In this document: one piece after another, positions 25,020-36,689 of the stretch
How positions within the stretch are numbered: the stretch's first letter is position 1
Layout: every line of letters starts with the position of its first letter
NCBI GenBank assembly: GCA_950097015.1
Contig: CATNEN010000038.1
Coordinates: 19,750,001 to 19,814,000 of the forward strand
Reading direction: 5' to 3'
Length of the DNA stretch: 64,000 nucleotides
DNA from: Macrostomum hystrix
Lineage: Eukaryota > Platyhelminthes > Macrostomidae
Notes under the pieces: generated by a model
What the model saw: the letters and a program-made list of their open reading frames with translations, nothing else
Told to the model about the DNA's origin: nothing
Database searches by the model: none
Program-made: the position numbers and the translations under genes

Positions 25020-26600
25020 ATAAAATTGAGGGCTAAACAAACAACAACAACAAAAACAACAAAATACGCTAGCCTCAGGGAGTCAGGGAGGCAGCGTCAG
25101 ATGGCGCGCGCAGAGCCAGCGCGCGAACATAGTCCGCACCGGTGGCAGTGTCGGGCGCCCCGGCGTCGCTCAGCATGCAGTCGACGTAGCGGCGGGTCCT
25201 AGCCTGGCCGCGCCTGAAGGGGTCCTGCAGGGTGAGCAGCAGGACGTCCTGGGCGGGCTGGCGGCAGTAGCTCTCGGCCCGAATAACGTGGCCCGCTAGT
25301 CGAAGTCGCAGGATGGTGGACGGGCGTTGCAGCTGGGCTCTCTCGTACAGAGCCTCGGTCCCGACGCTCTCATCAGCTTGAAAGGCCGCACGGAGCAGCC
25401 CCGAGTGCGCCGAGTCCAGCTGCCGCTCCAGCGTAGCCGTCAGCGTCCACGACTCGGCGTTGTACAGCAGGACGGTCTCGACCACAGCCTGCCACAGCCG
25501 AGCCCTCTGGCGGTCAGGCAGCGCTGTGGACTGGAGGACTGCCCGGATCGAACGGTAGGCCGCCCATGCGAGTCCTCTGCACCGCCAGATGTCGTCTTCC
25601 ACGTTGGGCACCAGACCGCCGAGGTAAGTGAACCGCTTGCAGCGTGCGAGCGAGATGATCTGCCCGTCTGCGCCGCGGCACGTCAGGTCCGCTGGGATGT
25701 CGGCCGGCACGGTCAGCACGTCAGTCTTAAGCGTGTTAATCACCAGGCCAACGCTTGATGCCACCTCAGCCAACCTGTCAATCTGGCGCTGGGCACCTTC
25801 GACAGTTGAGGACAGGAGCGCGAGGTCGTTGGCGTAGCCAAGCACGCTGAGGCGCTTCTCATCGTGGCGGCGACCGATGCGTCTGCGCAGCAGGAAGCCG
25901 TCTTTAGCCGAGAGGAGCGCAGTCCGAAGCATCCGGTCCAGGAGAAGCACGAAGAGGAACGGGGCCAGAGTGTCGCCCTGCAGCACTCCTGACGAGGTGG
26001 CAAAAAGGTCGGACAGGCCGTCCGCCGTAACAACAGGAGTGCGCGTGTCGCGGTACAGCGACATGACAGCGGCGACTAGCTGCTCTGGGACCCGGTAGGC
26101 ACGAAGGACGAGTGGGAGCGCGGCTCTCGACACCGAGTCAAACGCCTTGCGGAAGTCGACAAACACGACGATCAGCGTTGACTGGCGGATGCGCGCCTCT
26201 TCGATGACACGGCGGAGTGCGAGGATCTGGGTCACTGTACCGTGCTGCGGCCGGAACCCGTTCTGCTCGTAACGGAGGTACGGGTTTAGCACCGACTGCA
26301 GGCGATCGAGAAGCAGTCGTTTGAAAAGCTTCGCGGTGCAGGACACAAGCGAGATCCCGCGGTGATCTTCTTTCCGCGTTGTCCCAGCCTTCTTCGGGAT
26401 CGGCACGATGTGTGCTACGGTCCACTCGGTGGGCGCAGGGGCGCCGGCGAGCACGCGGTTTATGGCGCCTGTGACTTAGGTAGCCACACAGCGGAGCCGC
26501 AGCGCATCGACCGGAACCTCGTCGGGGCCGAGCGCCTTGCCGCCAGATGTTCTCCGAGCGTGCACATTGCACCAGTATATTTACACTACAGTATATTAGA
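25020..26600 (-). mobile_element. 5'-truncated RTE-like LINE, inactive
   Basis: A GC-rich block in AT-rich surroundings that codes for the RT and C-terminal part of a non-LTR retrotransposon. It is cut off near 26560-26600 at its 5' side, so the endonuclease is missing. The 3' end near 25025-25060 is rich in GTTGTT on the element strand. The C-terminal region (LYNAESWTLT, LRLAGHVIRAES) is of the kind seen in the RTE group. A second remnant with the same C-terminal region lies at 61340-61490. Confidence 0.88.
25075..26560 (-). pseudogene. LINE reverse transcriptase pseudogene
   Basis: RT motifs in order: GKALGPDEVPVDAL, VPIPKKAG, motif A VVFVDFRKAFDSV, motif B SSGVLQGDTLAPFLF, motif C LGYANDLALL, then the thumb and C-terminal region. 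Two defects are seen. An in-frame TAA interrupts the frame at about 26477, between the GPDEVP motif and the VLAGAPAPT segment. The catalytic YADD is YAND, replacing one metal-binding Asp by Asn. The longest open stretch covers 459 codons below the stop. Confidence 0.87.
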
Positions 26601-27278
26601 ATTCAAGGGACTGTGGTTATGTGGTATAAACTAATTAAATATACTAATACACTAATTTATTAAGTTCGACCAATTTGAATATGAAAATCGTTTTAACAAA
26701 GCATTTCTTGTCTATATTTGTATGGGTTAGGCTATATACAAGCCGTACAAGTCACGGAATGGGTGATATTTTATTGGCAGTTGACGAAATGACCAATATG
26801 GGAATCCAGTTGACGAAATGGAATTAAAAAACTGCATAAATTCGAGTAGTTATGTTAGTTGACATAACTAATTAGCTAGGCTATGCCTAGGCATGATATT
26901 TTTTCTAAGCATTTAATCTATTTATCTAATAATGGTATGTCCTCATGTTGAAAATGTGGAATCGCTGCAGAAGAATAATAAAACCAAATATCTAATGATG
27001 CAGTTGGCTACGTTTGCCAAGCAGTGACACCGAAACAAAGAAAAATGAAGACTTGCAGAAAAGGTAAATTTACCACTTGATGTGTTATAATTCTTTAAAT
27101 CTACCAAAATAAAATGAAAATTCTACTAGACCTTAGGAACCGGTAAGATTATGCCAGTCTCCTTAATTCTTTCATTCGACGTTTCTGCCTAGTAAAATGC
27201 GACCTAATAAAAATTTCAAGCTTTTCAGTGAGTTTCTTTTTAATAAACTTTCACATAAAAAATAGATACGACTGCCTT
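26601..27278. other. Gene-free stretch
   Basis: AT-rich; two copies of GTTGACGAAATG at 26782 and 26812 are the only pattern noted. Confidence 0.35.
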
Positions 27279-29288
27279 GATCATCCCAGATCCTCAGATT
27301 GTCCTTCCATCACTCCTGATCCTCAGATTGTCCTTCCATCACTCCTGATCCTCAGATTGTCCTTCCATCACTCCTGATCCTCAGATTGTCCTTCCATCAT
27401 CCCAGATCCTCAGATTGTCCTTCCATCATTCCTGATCCTCAGATTGTCCTTCCATCAATCCTGATCCTCAGATTGTCCTTCCATCATCCCAGATCCTCAG
27501 ATTGTCCTTCCATCATTCCTGATCCTCAGATTGTCCTTCCATCATCCCAGATCCTCAGATTGTCCTTCCATCATTCCAGATCCTCAGATTGTCCTTCCAT
27601 CATTCCTGATCCTCAGATTGTCCTTCCATCACTCCTGATCCTCAGATTGTCCTTCCATCACTCCTGATCCTCACATTGTCCTTCCATCACTCCTGATCCT
27701 CACATTGTCCTTCCACCATTCCTGATCCTCAGATTGTCCTTCCATCACTCCTGATCCTCAGATTGTCCTTCCATCATTCCAGATCCTCAGATTGTCCTTC
27801 CATCATTCCAGATCCTCAGATTGTCCTTCCATCATCCCAGATCCTCAGATTGTCCTTCCATCTTTCCTGATCCTCAGATTGTCCTTCCATCATCCCAGAT
27901 CCTCAGATTGTCCTTCCATCATCCCAGATCCTCAGATTGTCCTTCCATCACTCCTGATCCTCAGATTGTCCTTCCATCACTCCTGATCCTCAGATTGTCC
28001 TTCCATCATTCCTGATCCTCAGATTGTCCTTCCATCATCCCAGATCCTCAGATTGTCCTTCCATCATCCCAGATCCTCAGATTGTCCTTCCATCATTCCT
28101 GATCCTCAGATTGTCCTTCCATCACTCCTGATCCTCACATTGTCCTTCCATCACTCCTGATCCTCAGATTGTCCTTCCATCACTCCTGATCCTCAGATTG
28201 TCCTTCCATCATTCCTGATCCTCAGATTGTCCTTTCATCATCCCAGATCCTCAGATTGTCCTTCCATCATTCCTGATCCTCAGATTGTCCTTCCATCATC
28301 CCAGATCCTCAGATTGTTCTTCCATCATCCCAGATCCTCAGATTGTCCTTCCATCATTCCTGATCCTCAGATTGTCCTTCCATCATCCCAGATCCTCAGA
28401 TTGTCCTTCCATCATCCCAGATCCTCAGATTGTCCTTCCATCATTCCAGATCCTCAGATTGTCCTTCCATCATTCCAGATCCTCAGATTGTCCTTCCATC
28501 ACTCCTGATCCTCAGATTGTCCTTCCATCACTCCTGATCCTCAGATTGTCCTTCCATCACTCCTGATCCTCAGATTGTCCTTCCACCATTCCTGATCCTC
28601 AGATTGTCCTTCCACCATTCCTGATCCTCAGATTGTCCTTCCATCACTCCTGATCCTCAGATTGTCCTTCCATCATCCCAGATCCTCACATTGTCCTTCC
28701 ATCATTCCTGATCCTCAGATTGTCCTTCCATCATCCCAGATCCTCAGATTGTCCTTCCATCACTCCTGATCCTCAGATTGTCCTTCCATCATCCCAGATC
28801 CTCAGATTGTCCTTCCATCATCCCAGATCCTCAGATTGTCCTTCCATCATTCCTGATCCTCACATTGTCCTTCCATCATCCCAGATCCTCAGATTGTCCT
28901 TCCATAGTCCCAGATCCTCAGATTGTCCTTCCATCATCCCAGATCCTCAGATTGTCCTTCCATCATTCCTGATCCTCACATTGTCCTTCCATCATCCCAG
29001 ATCCTCAGATTGTCCTTCCATCGTCCCAGATCCTCAGATTGTCCTTCCATCATTCCTGATCCTCACATTGTCCTTCCATCATCCCAGATCCTCAGATTGT
29101 CCTTCCATCATCCCAGATCCTCAGATTGTCCTTCCATCATCCCAGATCCTCAGATTGTCCTTCCATCATTCCTGATCCTCACATTGTCCTTCCATCATCC
29201 CAGATCCTCAGATTGTCCTTCCATCATTCCAGATCCTCAGATTGTCCTTCCATCATCCCAGATCCTCAGATTGTCCTTCCATCATCCA
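27279..29288. repeat. 29-bp minisatellite, about 69 copies
   Basis: Each unit reads CCTCAGATTGTCCTTCCATC plus nine variable bases (such as ACTCCTGAT, ATTCCTGAT, ATCCCAGAT). Four main variants are interspersed in runs that recur, so larger blocks have also been duplicated. The unit is pyrimidine rich and ends in a CTCAG that looks like a 3' splice site on the plus strand. Since 29 is not a multiple of three, the open frames seen are an artefact. A lone degenerate unit lies at 31041-31075, past unrelated sequence. Confidence 0.95.
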
Positions 29289-29619
29289 GTATTTATATAT
29301 ATATTTCATATATTGACATGACTTTATAAAATGTTCTATATTTAGAAATACACTACGGAGATCAAAAAAAAGGTCATTCGGCTTTTACAGCCATAGACGT
29401 GTGCAAGAAATACACTAAGGAGATAAAAAATGTCTTTTCAGCTACGCATGCGCCTGCTGTAAGTAGTAGCTATAGCAGTGCAGAAACTGGCTAGTCAGTG
29501 AGTTGCAGCTAGAAGAAGCTGCAAATTTGGATTTCGGCTTTGGTTTTTGGCTTTGGATGCTTCAGTTTCTTCGAACTGATCTCAACTGAAAAGCACTCTG
29601 GTACCATTCATTGACGTGT

Positions 29620-30262
29620 AACTTTCGCGAAAACATAGTTGGCGGATAGTGAAAGCGAGGGATAGTGAAGAGAGGATCAAATCGAAGGAAGGGGAGGAAA
29701 GCAAAAGTAGGTTGACTGCACAGATTGTAGATTTGTACTGATGTGTTACTTTCGCGAAAAATTATTTGGAGGATAGTATACAGGAGGAAAGTGAAAGCGA
29801 GGGAGAGTGAAGAGAGGATCAGGATCATCAGATCCTGAATCAGAATCCAGAATCCTGAATCCAGAATCATCAGATTAAAGGAAGGGGATCAGGAAAGCGA
29901 AGGTATAGGGGAGGAAGCTAGGACAGAGTGAAGGGAGGATATGCAGAGAGTCAGACACCACCACCTACCCAACCTGCACCTGCACTCTGCATCCACCCAC
30001 CCAAATTCGTACGACTGATTCATTGTAATTATTAATTCATTGTACTGATCGATGTCTTACTTTCGAGAAAACATATTTGGAGGATAGTACAGGAGGAAAG
30101 TGAAAGCGAGGGAGAGTGAAGAGAGGATCATCAGATTAAAGGAAGGGGATCAGGAAAGCGAAGGTATAGGGGAGGAAGCTAGGACAGAGTGAAGGGAGGA
30201 TATGAGAGTGAGACACCATGCACCACCCACCCAACCTGCACCTGCACTCTGCATCCACCCAC
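29620..30262. repeat. Segmental tandem duplication, about 290 bp
   Basis: A segment from TACTTTCG through GGAGGAAAGTGAAAGCGAGG to ACTCTGCATCCACCCACC occurs at about 29740-30006 and again at about 30053-30262. A diverged partial third copy lies at about 29625-29705. No genes. Confidence 0.8.
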
Positions 30263-30412
30263 CCAACACCACACACCACACACCACACCACACACCACAC
30301 ACCACACCACACCACACCACACACCACACCACACCACACACCACCCACCCAACACCACACACCACACCACACCACACACCACCCAACCCCACACACCACA
30401 CCACACCACACC
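30262..30412. repeat. ACACC microsatellite
   Basis: Irregular repeats of CACACCACAC. Long His/Thr/Pro or Val/Trp/Cys open frames on both strands are simple-repeat artefacts. Confidence 0.93.
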
Positions 30413-30530
30413 CTAGCTGCAGCACTCCAATTATAAGAGTTTATGGACTTAGAGAATTTACAATCTGTAAATTCTCGACCGTCCCAAGGCTTAAATAGTG
30501 TGGTGAGATTGGGGCGGGATAGAGCGAGCC

Positions 30531-30930
30531 AGCTAGTATATACTCTAAAGAAAGGTGCGCGCTGTATATTTTCGCTGGAGGCAATATGACGGAGATTATA
30601 TCTAGATCGGGCTTAAAATGACGACTAGTTACTAGATGACCGAAAATGCATGGTGTTTCTATTTTTAGCCTAAGGCGCACCTTTCTTAAGAGTATATACT
30701 GGCTTGCGTGCCCCATAGACTTCAATAGGCTGCCATTTAAATACACACGAGCCAGCTTGTATATATAATATATACTCTTAAGAAAGGTGCGCCTAAAGCT
30801 AAAAATAGAATCGAATCGCCCGGGGTTTAGCCAGCCCGGCTATATACTAGCCCCCATATGCCGACGACGACGACGAAGTCAAGTTGCGAAAAAACAGCTC
30901 GCGCACCTTTCTTTAGAGTATATATATAAT
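30531..30930. mobile_element. Pair of related foldback elements
   Basis: Four copies of an end sequence like TATACTCTAAAGAAAGGTGC occur as two inverted pairs: 30534-30560 with 30670-30700, and 30764-30792 with 30900-30930. Two related non-autonomous elements of about 165 bp, or one duplicated, stand head to tail. AT-rich TATATA flanks prevent a certain target duplication call. Confidence 0.7.
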
Positions 30931-31162
30931 ACCTGCATTTACTCCACCAGCCACACCAACTAAGCTCTGGGGACGGTCGAAAATTTTATCACTGACATGA
31001 TAAATGCATATCCTATATGCATGTGACATGACATTACAGACTTCCATCATCCAATATCCTCAAATTCTCATAGTTTTGCTGGTTGCATATTTTATAGCTG
31101 TAGGAAATAAACCTTTTTAAGAGCCATTATTGATTCGAACACCCGAAGTCGTGAATTTTATC

Positions 31163-33897
31163 ATGGATTTTAGAGCTGAGGATCGTGCTCAGAAAGCCAA
31201 CTGTCGAGCCACCTCTTTAGGTGAACAGGCCGCAAGTCGTGCCGATGACGGAGACACAGCCAGGCTTCAGAAGCAGCTATTCGATACGCAGTCGGAACTA
31301 GACAGTGTACTCCTGGACTTTGACGAGACCAGGCACAAAGTCTACGAGCTGAGCGAGAAGGTCAAGGATTATGAAAATCGGTGAGCACAAGTAGATGCGG
31401 CTTCAATTCATGAGTATTGCTTTAGCTAGCATGTGTCAGTCATCAGGGAGTTTGTACCTGACCCTATGGTTAGCTAGCATGTGTCAGTCATCAGGGAGTT
31501 TGTACCTGACCCTATGGTTAGCTAGCATGTGTCAGTCATCAGGGAGTTTGTACCTGACCCTATGGTTAGCTAGCATGTGTCAGTCATCAGGGAGTTTGTA
31601 CCTGACCCTATGGTTAGCTAGCATGTGTCAGTCATCAGGGAGTTTGTACCTGACCCTATGGTTAGCTAGCATGTGTCAGTCATCAGGGAGTTTGTACCTG
31701 ACCCTATGGTTAGCTAGCATGTGTCAGTCATCAGGGAGTTTGTACCTGACCCTATGGTTAGCTAGCATGTGTCAGTCATCAGAGAGTTTGTACCTGACCC
31801 TATGGTTAGCTAGCATGTGTCAGTCATCAGGGAGTTTGTACCTGACCCTATGATTAGCTAGCATGTGTCAGTCATCAGGGAGTTTGTACCTGACCCTATG
31901 GTTAGCTAGCATGTGTCAGTCATCAGGGAGTTTGTACCTGACCCTATGGTTAGCTAGCATGTGTCAGTCATCAGAGAGTTTGTACCTGACCCTATGGTTA
32001 GCTAGCATGTGTCAGTCATCAGGGAGTTTGTACCTGACCCTATGGTTAGCTAGCATGTGTCAGTCATCAGGGAGTTTGTACCTGACCCTATGGTTAGCTA
32101 GCATGTGTCAGTCATCAGGGAGTTTGTACCTGACCCTATGGTTAGCTAGCATGTGTCAGTCATCAGGGAGTTTGTACCTGACCCTATGGTTAGCTAGCAT
32201 GTGTCAGTCATCAGAGAGTTTGTACCTGACCCTATGGTTAGCTAGCATGTGTCAGTCATCAGGGAGTTTGTACCTGACCCTATGATTAGCTAGCATGTGT
32301 CAGTCATCAGGGAGTTTGTACCTGACCCTATGGTTAGCTAGCATGTGTCAGTCATCAGGGAGTTTGTACCTGACCCTATGGTTAGCTAGCATGTGTCAGT
32401 CATCAGAGAGTTTGTACCTGACCCTATGGTTAGCTAGCATGTGTCAGTCATCAGGGAGTTTGTACCTGACCCTATGGTTAGCTAGCATGTGTCAGTCATC
32501 AGGGAGTTTGTACCTGACCCTATGGTTAGCTAGCATGTGTCAGTCATCAGAGAGTTTGTACCTGACCCTATGGTTAGCTAGCATGTGTCAGTCATCAGGG
32601 AGTTTGTACCTGACCCTATGGTTAGCTAGCATGTGTCAGTCATCAGGGAGTTTGTACCTGACCCTATGGTTAGCTAGCATGTGTCAGTCATCAGGGTGCT
32701 TGGGGCTATTTATAGCTATCTGTTTGTGTCAGTTGAAACTTGACACTATTTTCTTGTGCGCTAATCATTTTATCATCGCACATTATTTACTTTTTATTTG
32801 TCAGTGTCGAATTTCACTATTGACAACGTATTGTTTAATTAACAAAACTTTCAGTGCTCAGATCCGCAACCGTGAGAATCAAACTCCCGAAGGGATCTCT
32901 CCTGGTCAGGGTCAAGCCAGCCAGTATGCTCAGGAGCAGATAGGAAAACAGCGCAAACAGCTGGCTGAGAAGCAGGATGAGCTGGACAGCCTGCTCAAGG
33001 ACTTCGATGAAACTCGGCACAGAGTCTACGAGCTAAATCAGCAGATCAAGGATCTGCAAAGCCGGTAAGTTCTCAAGGAGGTCCACGAGTTCTATTTTAA
33101 CGAAGGTCTAAATTAGAATTTATTAGGTCCTTGAGCTCGATTCCGCGGCGAGGCCACATTCATTTGGGGCTTGGGTGCTTGTTGAGCAATTTACGCCCTT
33201 GACCTCCAAGGCACAGTGAAAGTGTACACTGTCTGACGATGAGAAAGTCAGGGCAGATGTACACACCCGATCGACCAAATTTAAGCACTCACTTTAAAAA
33301 CTTAAATATAAGCATCCAAAAGGTAGCTTTATTTACGCCAAAAGCGAATGAAAAAATAATTGCCGTGAAAATTCTGAAATCATCAGAGCCATGGATTCGC
33401 CATCAGACGAGACGGGGCCCATTGGTTTGAGATTGAAGCTCGAGCAGTCAGAGAAGTACATTTCTGAGCTACAAGGCTACTCGGAAGAAATTGATGCTGT
33501 GAATTCTGGGCTGCTCAGGCAACTCGAGGAGTGCAATACTCAGCGAGACTCGGTGATTAGCCTGGCCGAGGAGCTGCAGAATCGATTCCAGGAAGTTTCT
33601 CTCCGAGCCACGGAGCTGGAGGTAAGAAACGCCTCGCTGAGGCTGGCTCAGGCCAAGGAGCTCAGCCGGAGCGCCAGTCTGCAGAGACAGCTGGATGAGA
33701 CCTATAGAGGCCTTCAGAGAGCCGACAGGATAGCCGAGAAAGCTCGAGAAGAGCTTAATGGGGCCTTAATAGAAAATAAGCGACTCGCCGCCGAATGCGA
33801 GGTTATGAGGCTCGACCTGCTAGAGTTGGCGAACAAGGCGGGGTCTACGAAGATGAACGACGTGCTGGAAGCGCACCGTGCCGCAAAGAGGAGTTAA
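31163..33897 (+). CDS. Coiled-coil protein D (unknown function)
   Basis: Three exons, 31163-31380, 32855-33064 and 33387-33897, join in phase 2 both times, giving 312 residues of mostly coiled coil. Exons 1 and 2 end with the same module: ELDSVLLDFDETRHKVYELS and ELDSLLKDFDETRHRVYELN, so exon 2 (210 bases, symmetrical 2-2) looks like a copy of exon 1's module. Exon 3 has SEKYISELQGYSEEIDA, shared with protein A. Intron 1 is almost filled by a 48-bp minisatellite; intron 2 holds a SINE. The ATG was chosen because it is the first one in an open frame; no in-frame stop was verified above it. Confidence 0.75.
31423..32693. repeat. 48-bp minisatellite in intron 1 of gene D, about 26 copies
   Basis: The unit starts AGCTAGCATGTGTCAGTCAT and ends CCTGACCCTATGGTT. 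It is 16 codons long, so long open frames repeating WLASMCQSS appear; these are intronic and not believed coding. Two variants (CAGAGAGT, and TATGATT in place of TATGGTT) recur at 432-base intervals, nine units, showing a higher-order repeat. Confidence 0.95.
33126..33272 (+). mobile_element. SINE family 2 fragment in intron 2 of gene D
   Basis: It starts within the head (TGAGCTCGATTCCGCGGCG) and ends at GATGTACACACCC, matching the middle of the 21461-21835 copy in the same orientation. Confidence 0.8.
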
Positions 33898-33971
33898 AAT
33901 AATAATAATAGATATGAAACTCAGTTTGAAAAGATAAATTATAAAACTGTTTCAATTTAAACAGACTTATC

Positions 33972-34990
33972 ATGTCACTCCCAAATCCATGGTGTCACTC
34001 CCAAATCCATGATATCACTCTTAAATCCATGGTGTCCACTCCCAAATCCATGGTATCACTCCCAGATCCATGATATCACTCTTAAATCCATGGTATCACT
34101 CCCAAATCCATGGTGTCACTCCCAAATCCATGATATCACTCCCAAATCCATGGTATCACTCCCAAATCGATGGAATCACTCCCAAATCCATGGTGTAACT
34201 CCCAAATCTATGGTATTACTCCCAAGTCCATTGTGTCACTCTAAAATCCATGGTATCACTCCTAAATCAATAAAAGCACTCCGAATTCCATGGTGTAACT
34301 CCCAAATCAATGAAATTACTCCAAAATCATTGGTATCAATCCCAAAATCTATGGTATCACTCCTAAATCCATGGTATCACTCACAAATTGATGAAATCAC
34401 TCCCAAATCCATGGTATCACACCGAAGTCCATGGTATCACTCCCAAGTCCATGGTATCACTCCCAAGTCCATGGTATCACTCCCAAGTCCATGGTATCAC
34501 TCCTAAATCCATGGTATCACTCCCAGATCCATGATATCACTCTTAAATCCATGGTATCACTCCCAAATCCATGGTGTCACTCCCAAATCCATGATATCAC
34601 TCCCAAATCCATGGTATCACTCCCAAATCGATGGAATCACTCCCAAATCCATGGTGTAACTCCCAAATCTATGGTATTACTCCCAAGTCCATTGTGTCAC
34701 TCTAAAATCCATGGTATCACTCCTAAATCAATAAAAGCACTCCGAATTCCATGGTGTAACTCCCAAATCAATGAAATTACTCCAAAATCATTGGTATCAA
34801 TCCCAAAATCTATGGTATCACTCCTAAATCCATGGTATCACTCACAAATTGATGAAATCACTCCCAAATCCATGGTATCACACCGAAGTCCATGGTATCA
34901 CTCCCAAGTCCATGGTATCACTCCCAAGTCCATGGTATCACTCCCAAGTCCATGGTATCACTCCAAAACCCATGTATTCACTCTCGAATC
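33972..34990. repeat. 20-bp minisatellite with 461-bp higher-order repeat, about 51 copies
   Basis: The unit is ATCCATGGTATCACTCCCAA with variants. A block of 23 units is duplicated almost exactly: the variant at 34061 recurs at 34522, an offset of 461 bases. The plus-strand frames through it are artefacts. Confidence 0.94.
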
Positions 34991-35354
34991 CTTAGGTTCG
35001 GCGCTAAATCCATGTTTTGCGTCGGGCAGTATTTTTTAAAGGTTATTTATTTAAGCGAGGTAGTGTTAGGATTGTTTATCATTGCTTTCAAAAGCAGATT
35101 TTTCTGCTTTCATACTTCCCGGAAATAAAACTTGTATTACAGGTTTTATGACTGTACTAACATCTAAAACCAAAATATGAGTACGTAACTTTAACTTGAA
35201 CTCAAAATATGAGTCAATTTGCCTGTTTTATTGTTTCAAATAAATTAATATTGCAACCAAGCAAAGTTTCATTGGGTATGTTTTATATTAGTCAAGTATA
35301 TCTAACAAATATTATTTTTGTGCAAGTTTAACCATTAAAGCCCTTGGATTCCTA
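34991..35354. other. Gene-free stretch
   Basis: No feature recognised. Confidence 0.35.
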
Positions 35355-35549
35355 TTAAAACCATTGCACTTTCCTCTCCAAACAATTGTTCCCATTGCGA
35401 TTTTGCAGTGCCGTAAACTGCATGTTGTCACTAAACTTACAGACTAACTTCTTCACAATGTCCTTATATATTGGTAGAAATTTCGGAACAATTAGCATGG
35501 AGATGAGATACGCGCCTGACAGAAGCAGGCAGACAGACAAAGCAGCCAT
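35355..35549 (-). CDS. Possible small single-pass membrane protein
   Basis: A 64-codon ATG-to-stop frame encodes one strongly hydrophobic segment at residues 2-23 (ALSVCLLLSGAYLISMLIV) followed by a lysine-containing, partly polar tail. A signal anchor or signal peptide is possible. A GTAAGT within it (after LVC) could be a real donor, which would change the C terminus. No homologue is recognised, and a chance frame cannot be excluded. Confidence 0.3.
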   Translation of the reverse strand: MAALSVCLLLSGAYLISMLIVPKFLPIYKDIVKKLVCKFSDNMQFTALQNRNGNNCLERKVQWF

Positions 35550-35961
35550 GCATCAAAGTAATGAAAAAAATCTGAATAAAAAACTTCACTAGAACACAAA
35601 CAAGCGAACAAGTGTGGAAAGAGATTTAAAAGCCAGGTACTCCACAGACATTGCGTGCCGCTTGGGATTGCCTACTCAGACAGTACTCAGCGGTTTCCAA
35701 AGCTACGAAGCGGCGGTTAGAGAGGCTAGATAGATGCTCAACTTATTCTGACGTTTTCTTATTTCTGTCTGTCTCATCTACCGTCATTTCTCCAGCTCTT
35801 TTTTCTAGCAAGTCTTGCTTGCTCTCTCCTGCAACAACCGTTAAGCTTCTTGCGGCCCGCTAAGAGAGTACAAAAGGACTGCAAAATAATTCTGTTGTCT
35901 AAAAAAGGCAAAAACTATACAGTTGCTAGTCTGAGTCCAAATCTGAAGTTTGTTTGGCGCA

Positions 35962-36684
35962 ATGCTGCAAGCCATGCAGCAGCAGCAGCTGGAGATCGGC
36001 ACTCAGACGGAAGTACTTCCCGTCAGTGTCGAGCCTTCGGCGCAGGCTCCTGAGCCACCCAAGACCCCTCAGCAGCAGCAGAGGCCTATCTCCTCGGGCA
36101 GCTGTCGTCAAGCTCCGAAGACTCCTCAGCAGCAGCGACCAAAAACGCCGCAGCCGTTGAGGCCAGCAACAGCTGCTCCATCGCCATCACTCCAGAGGCT
36201 GCTAACTGGACGTCCGAAAACCGCAGCTACAGCGCTTCAGCCGGCCCAGCCACCTCCGGCACCGCTGCCACAGCCGCCGGCGCATCAACAGAAAGTGAAG
36301 CCTCGATTAGTAGACCGAACTCCAATGGTGATGAGCTTCAACCCGGATCCGCGACTGCGCAGCTGGCAGCGGCTTGAGCACATGCGGCTGCACCAGCTGG
36401 GCCTGAGCAGCAAGCTCTCCAGGCGCTACAATGTCAGTCGGGTATTAGACTTTCAGCCAGTTGGCCAGAGGCTGCCAGAGTCCGTGGCACCGGGCGTCCT
36501 TCTACCCAGCCTGCAGGGAACGAGCCTCTTTACTGAGAACGAACGGAAAAAGAACGACGTGGCGCCTTTCAAAACCTTTCAGAAGCCGACCTGCGGTGTG
36601 TTCTTTTGTCGCGACACGGACAACAAGAAGCTGAAGCACGACCTCGAGGCCACCGACCTCATCAAGTGGCGCTACTTCCTTTAA
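35962..36684 (+). CDS. Unknown Pro/Gln-rich protein with conserved-looking C terminus
   Basis: A single-exon frame of 240 residues. Residues 1-115 are low complexity, rich in Gln, Pro and Ala, with repeats of KTPQQQ. Residues 116-240 look like a folded or family-specific region (FNPDPRLRSWQRLEHMRLHQ, SRRYNVSRVLDFQP, GVFFCRDTDNKKLKHDLEA) and the protein ends DLIKWRYFL. TGA lies in frame six codons above the ATG, which supports the start. An acceptor-like ACTATACAG lies about 40 bases upstream. I do not recognise the family; high composition bias and no motif prevent a functional guess. AATAAA follows the stop almost directly. Confidence 0.65.
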   Translation: MLQAMQQQQLEIGTQTEVLPVSVEPSAQAPEPPKTPQQQQRPISSGSCRQAPKTPQQQRPKTPQPLRPATAAPSPSLQRLLTGRPKTAATALQPAQPPPAPLPQPPAHQQKVKPRLVDRTPMVMSFNPDPRLRSWQRLEHMRLHQLGLSSKLSRRYNVSRVLDFQPVGQRLPESVAPGVLLPSLQGTSLFTENERKKNDVAPFKTFQKPTCGVFFCRDTDNKKLKHDLEATDLIKWRYFL

Positions 36685-36689
36685 ATAAA

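Noticed and set aside
27386-29321. Long plus-strand frames with MSFHHPRSSDCPS repeats
   Set aside because: They follow directly from the 29-bp tandem repeat, which is open in more than one frame. No start context, splice support or domain.
30136-30498. His/Thr/Pro and Val/Trp/Cys frames on both strands
   Set aside because: They are translations of an ACACC microsatellite.
31395-32700. Open frames of 140-257 codons repeating WLASMCQSSGSLYLTL
   Set aside because: The 48-bp unit is 16 codons, so any frame without a stop stays open. The region is bounded by a donor and an acceptor that join two clear exons.
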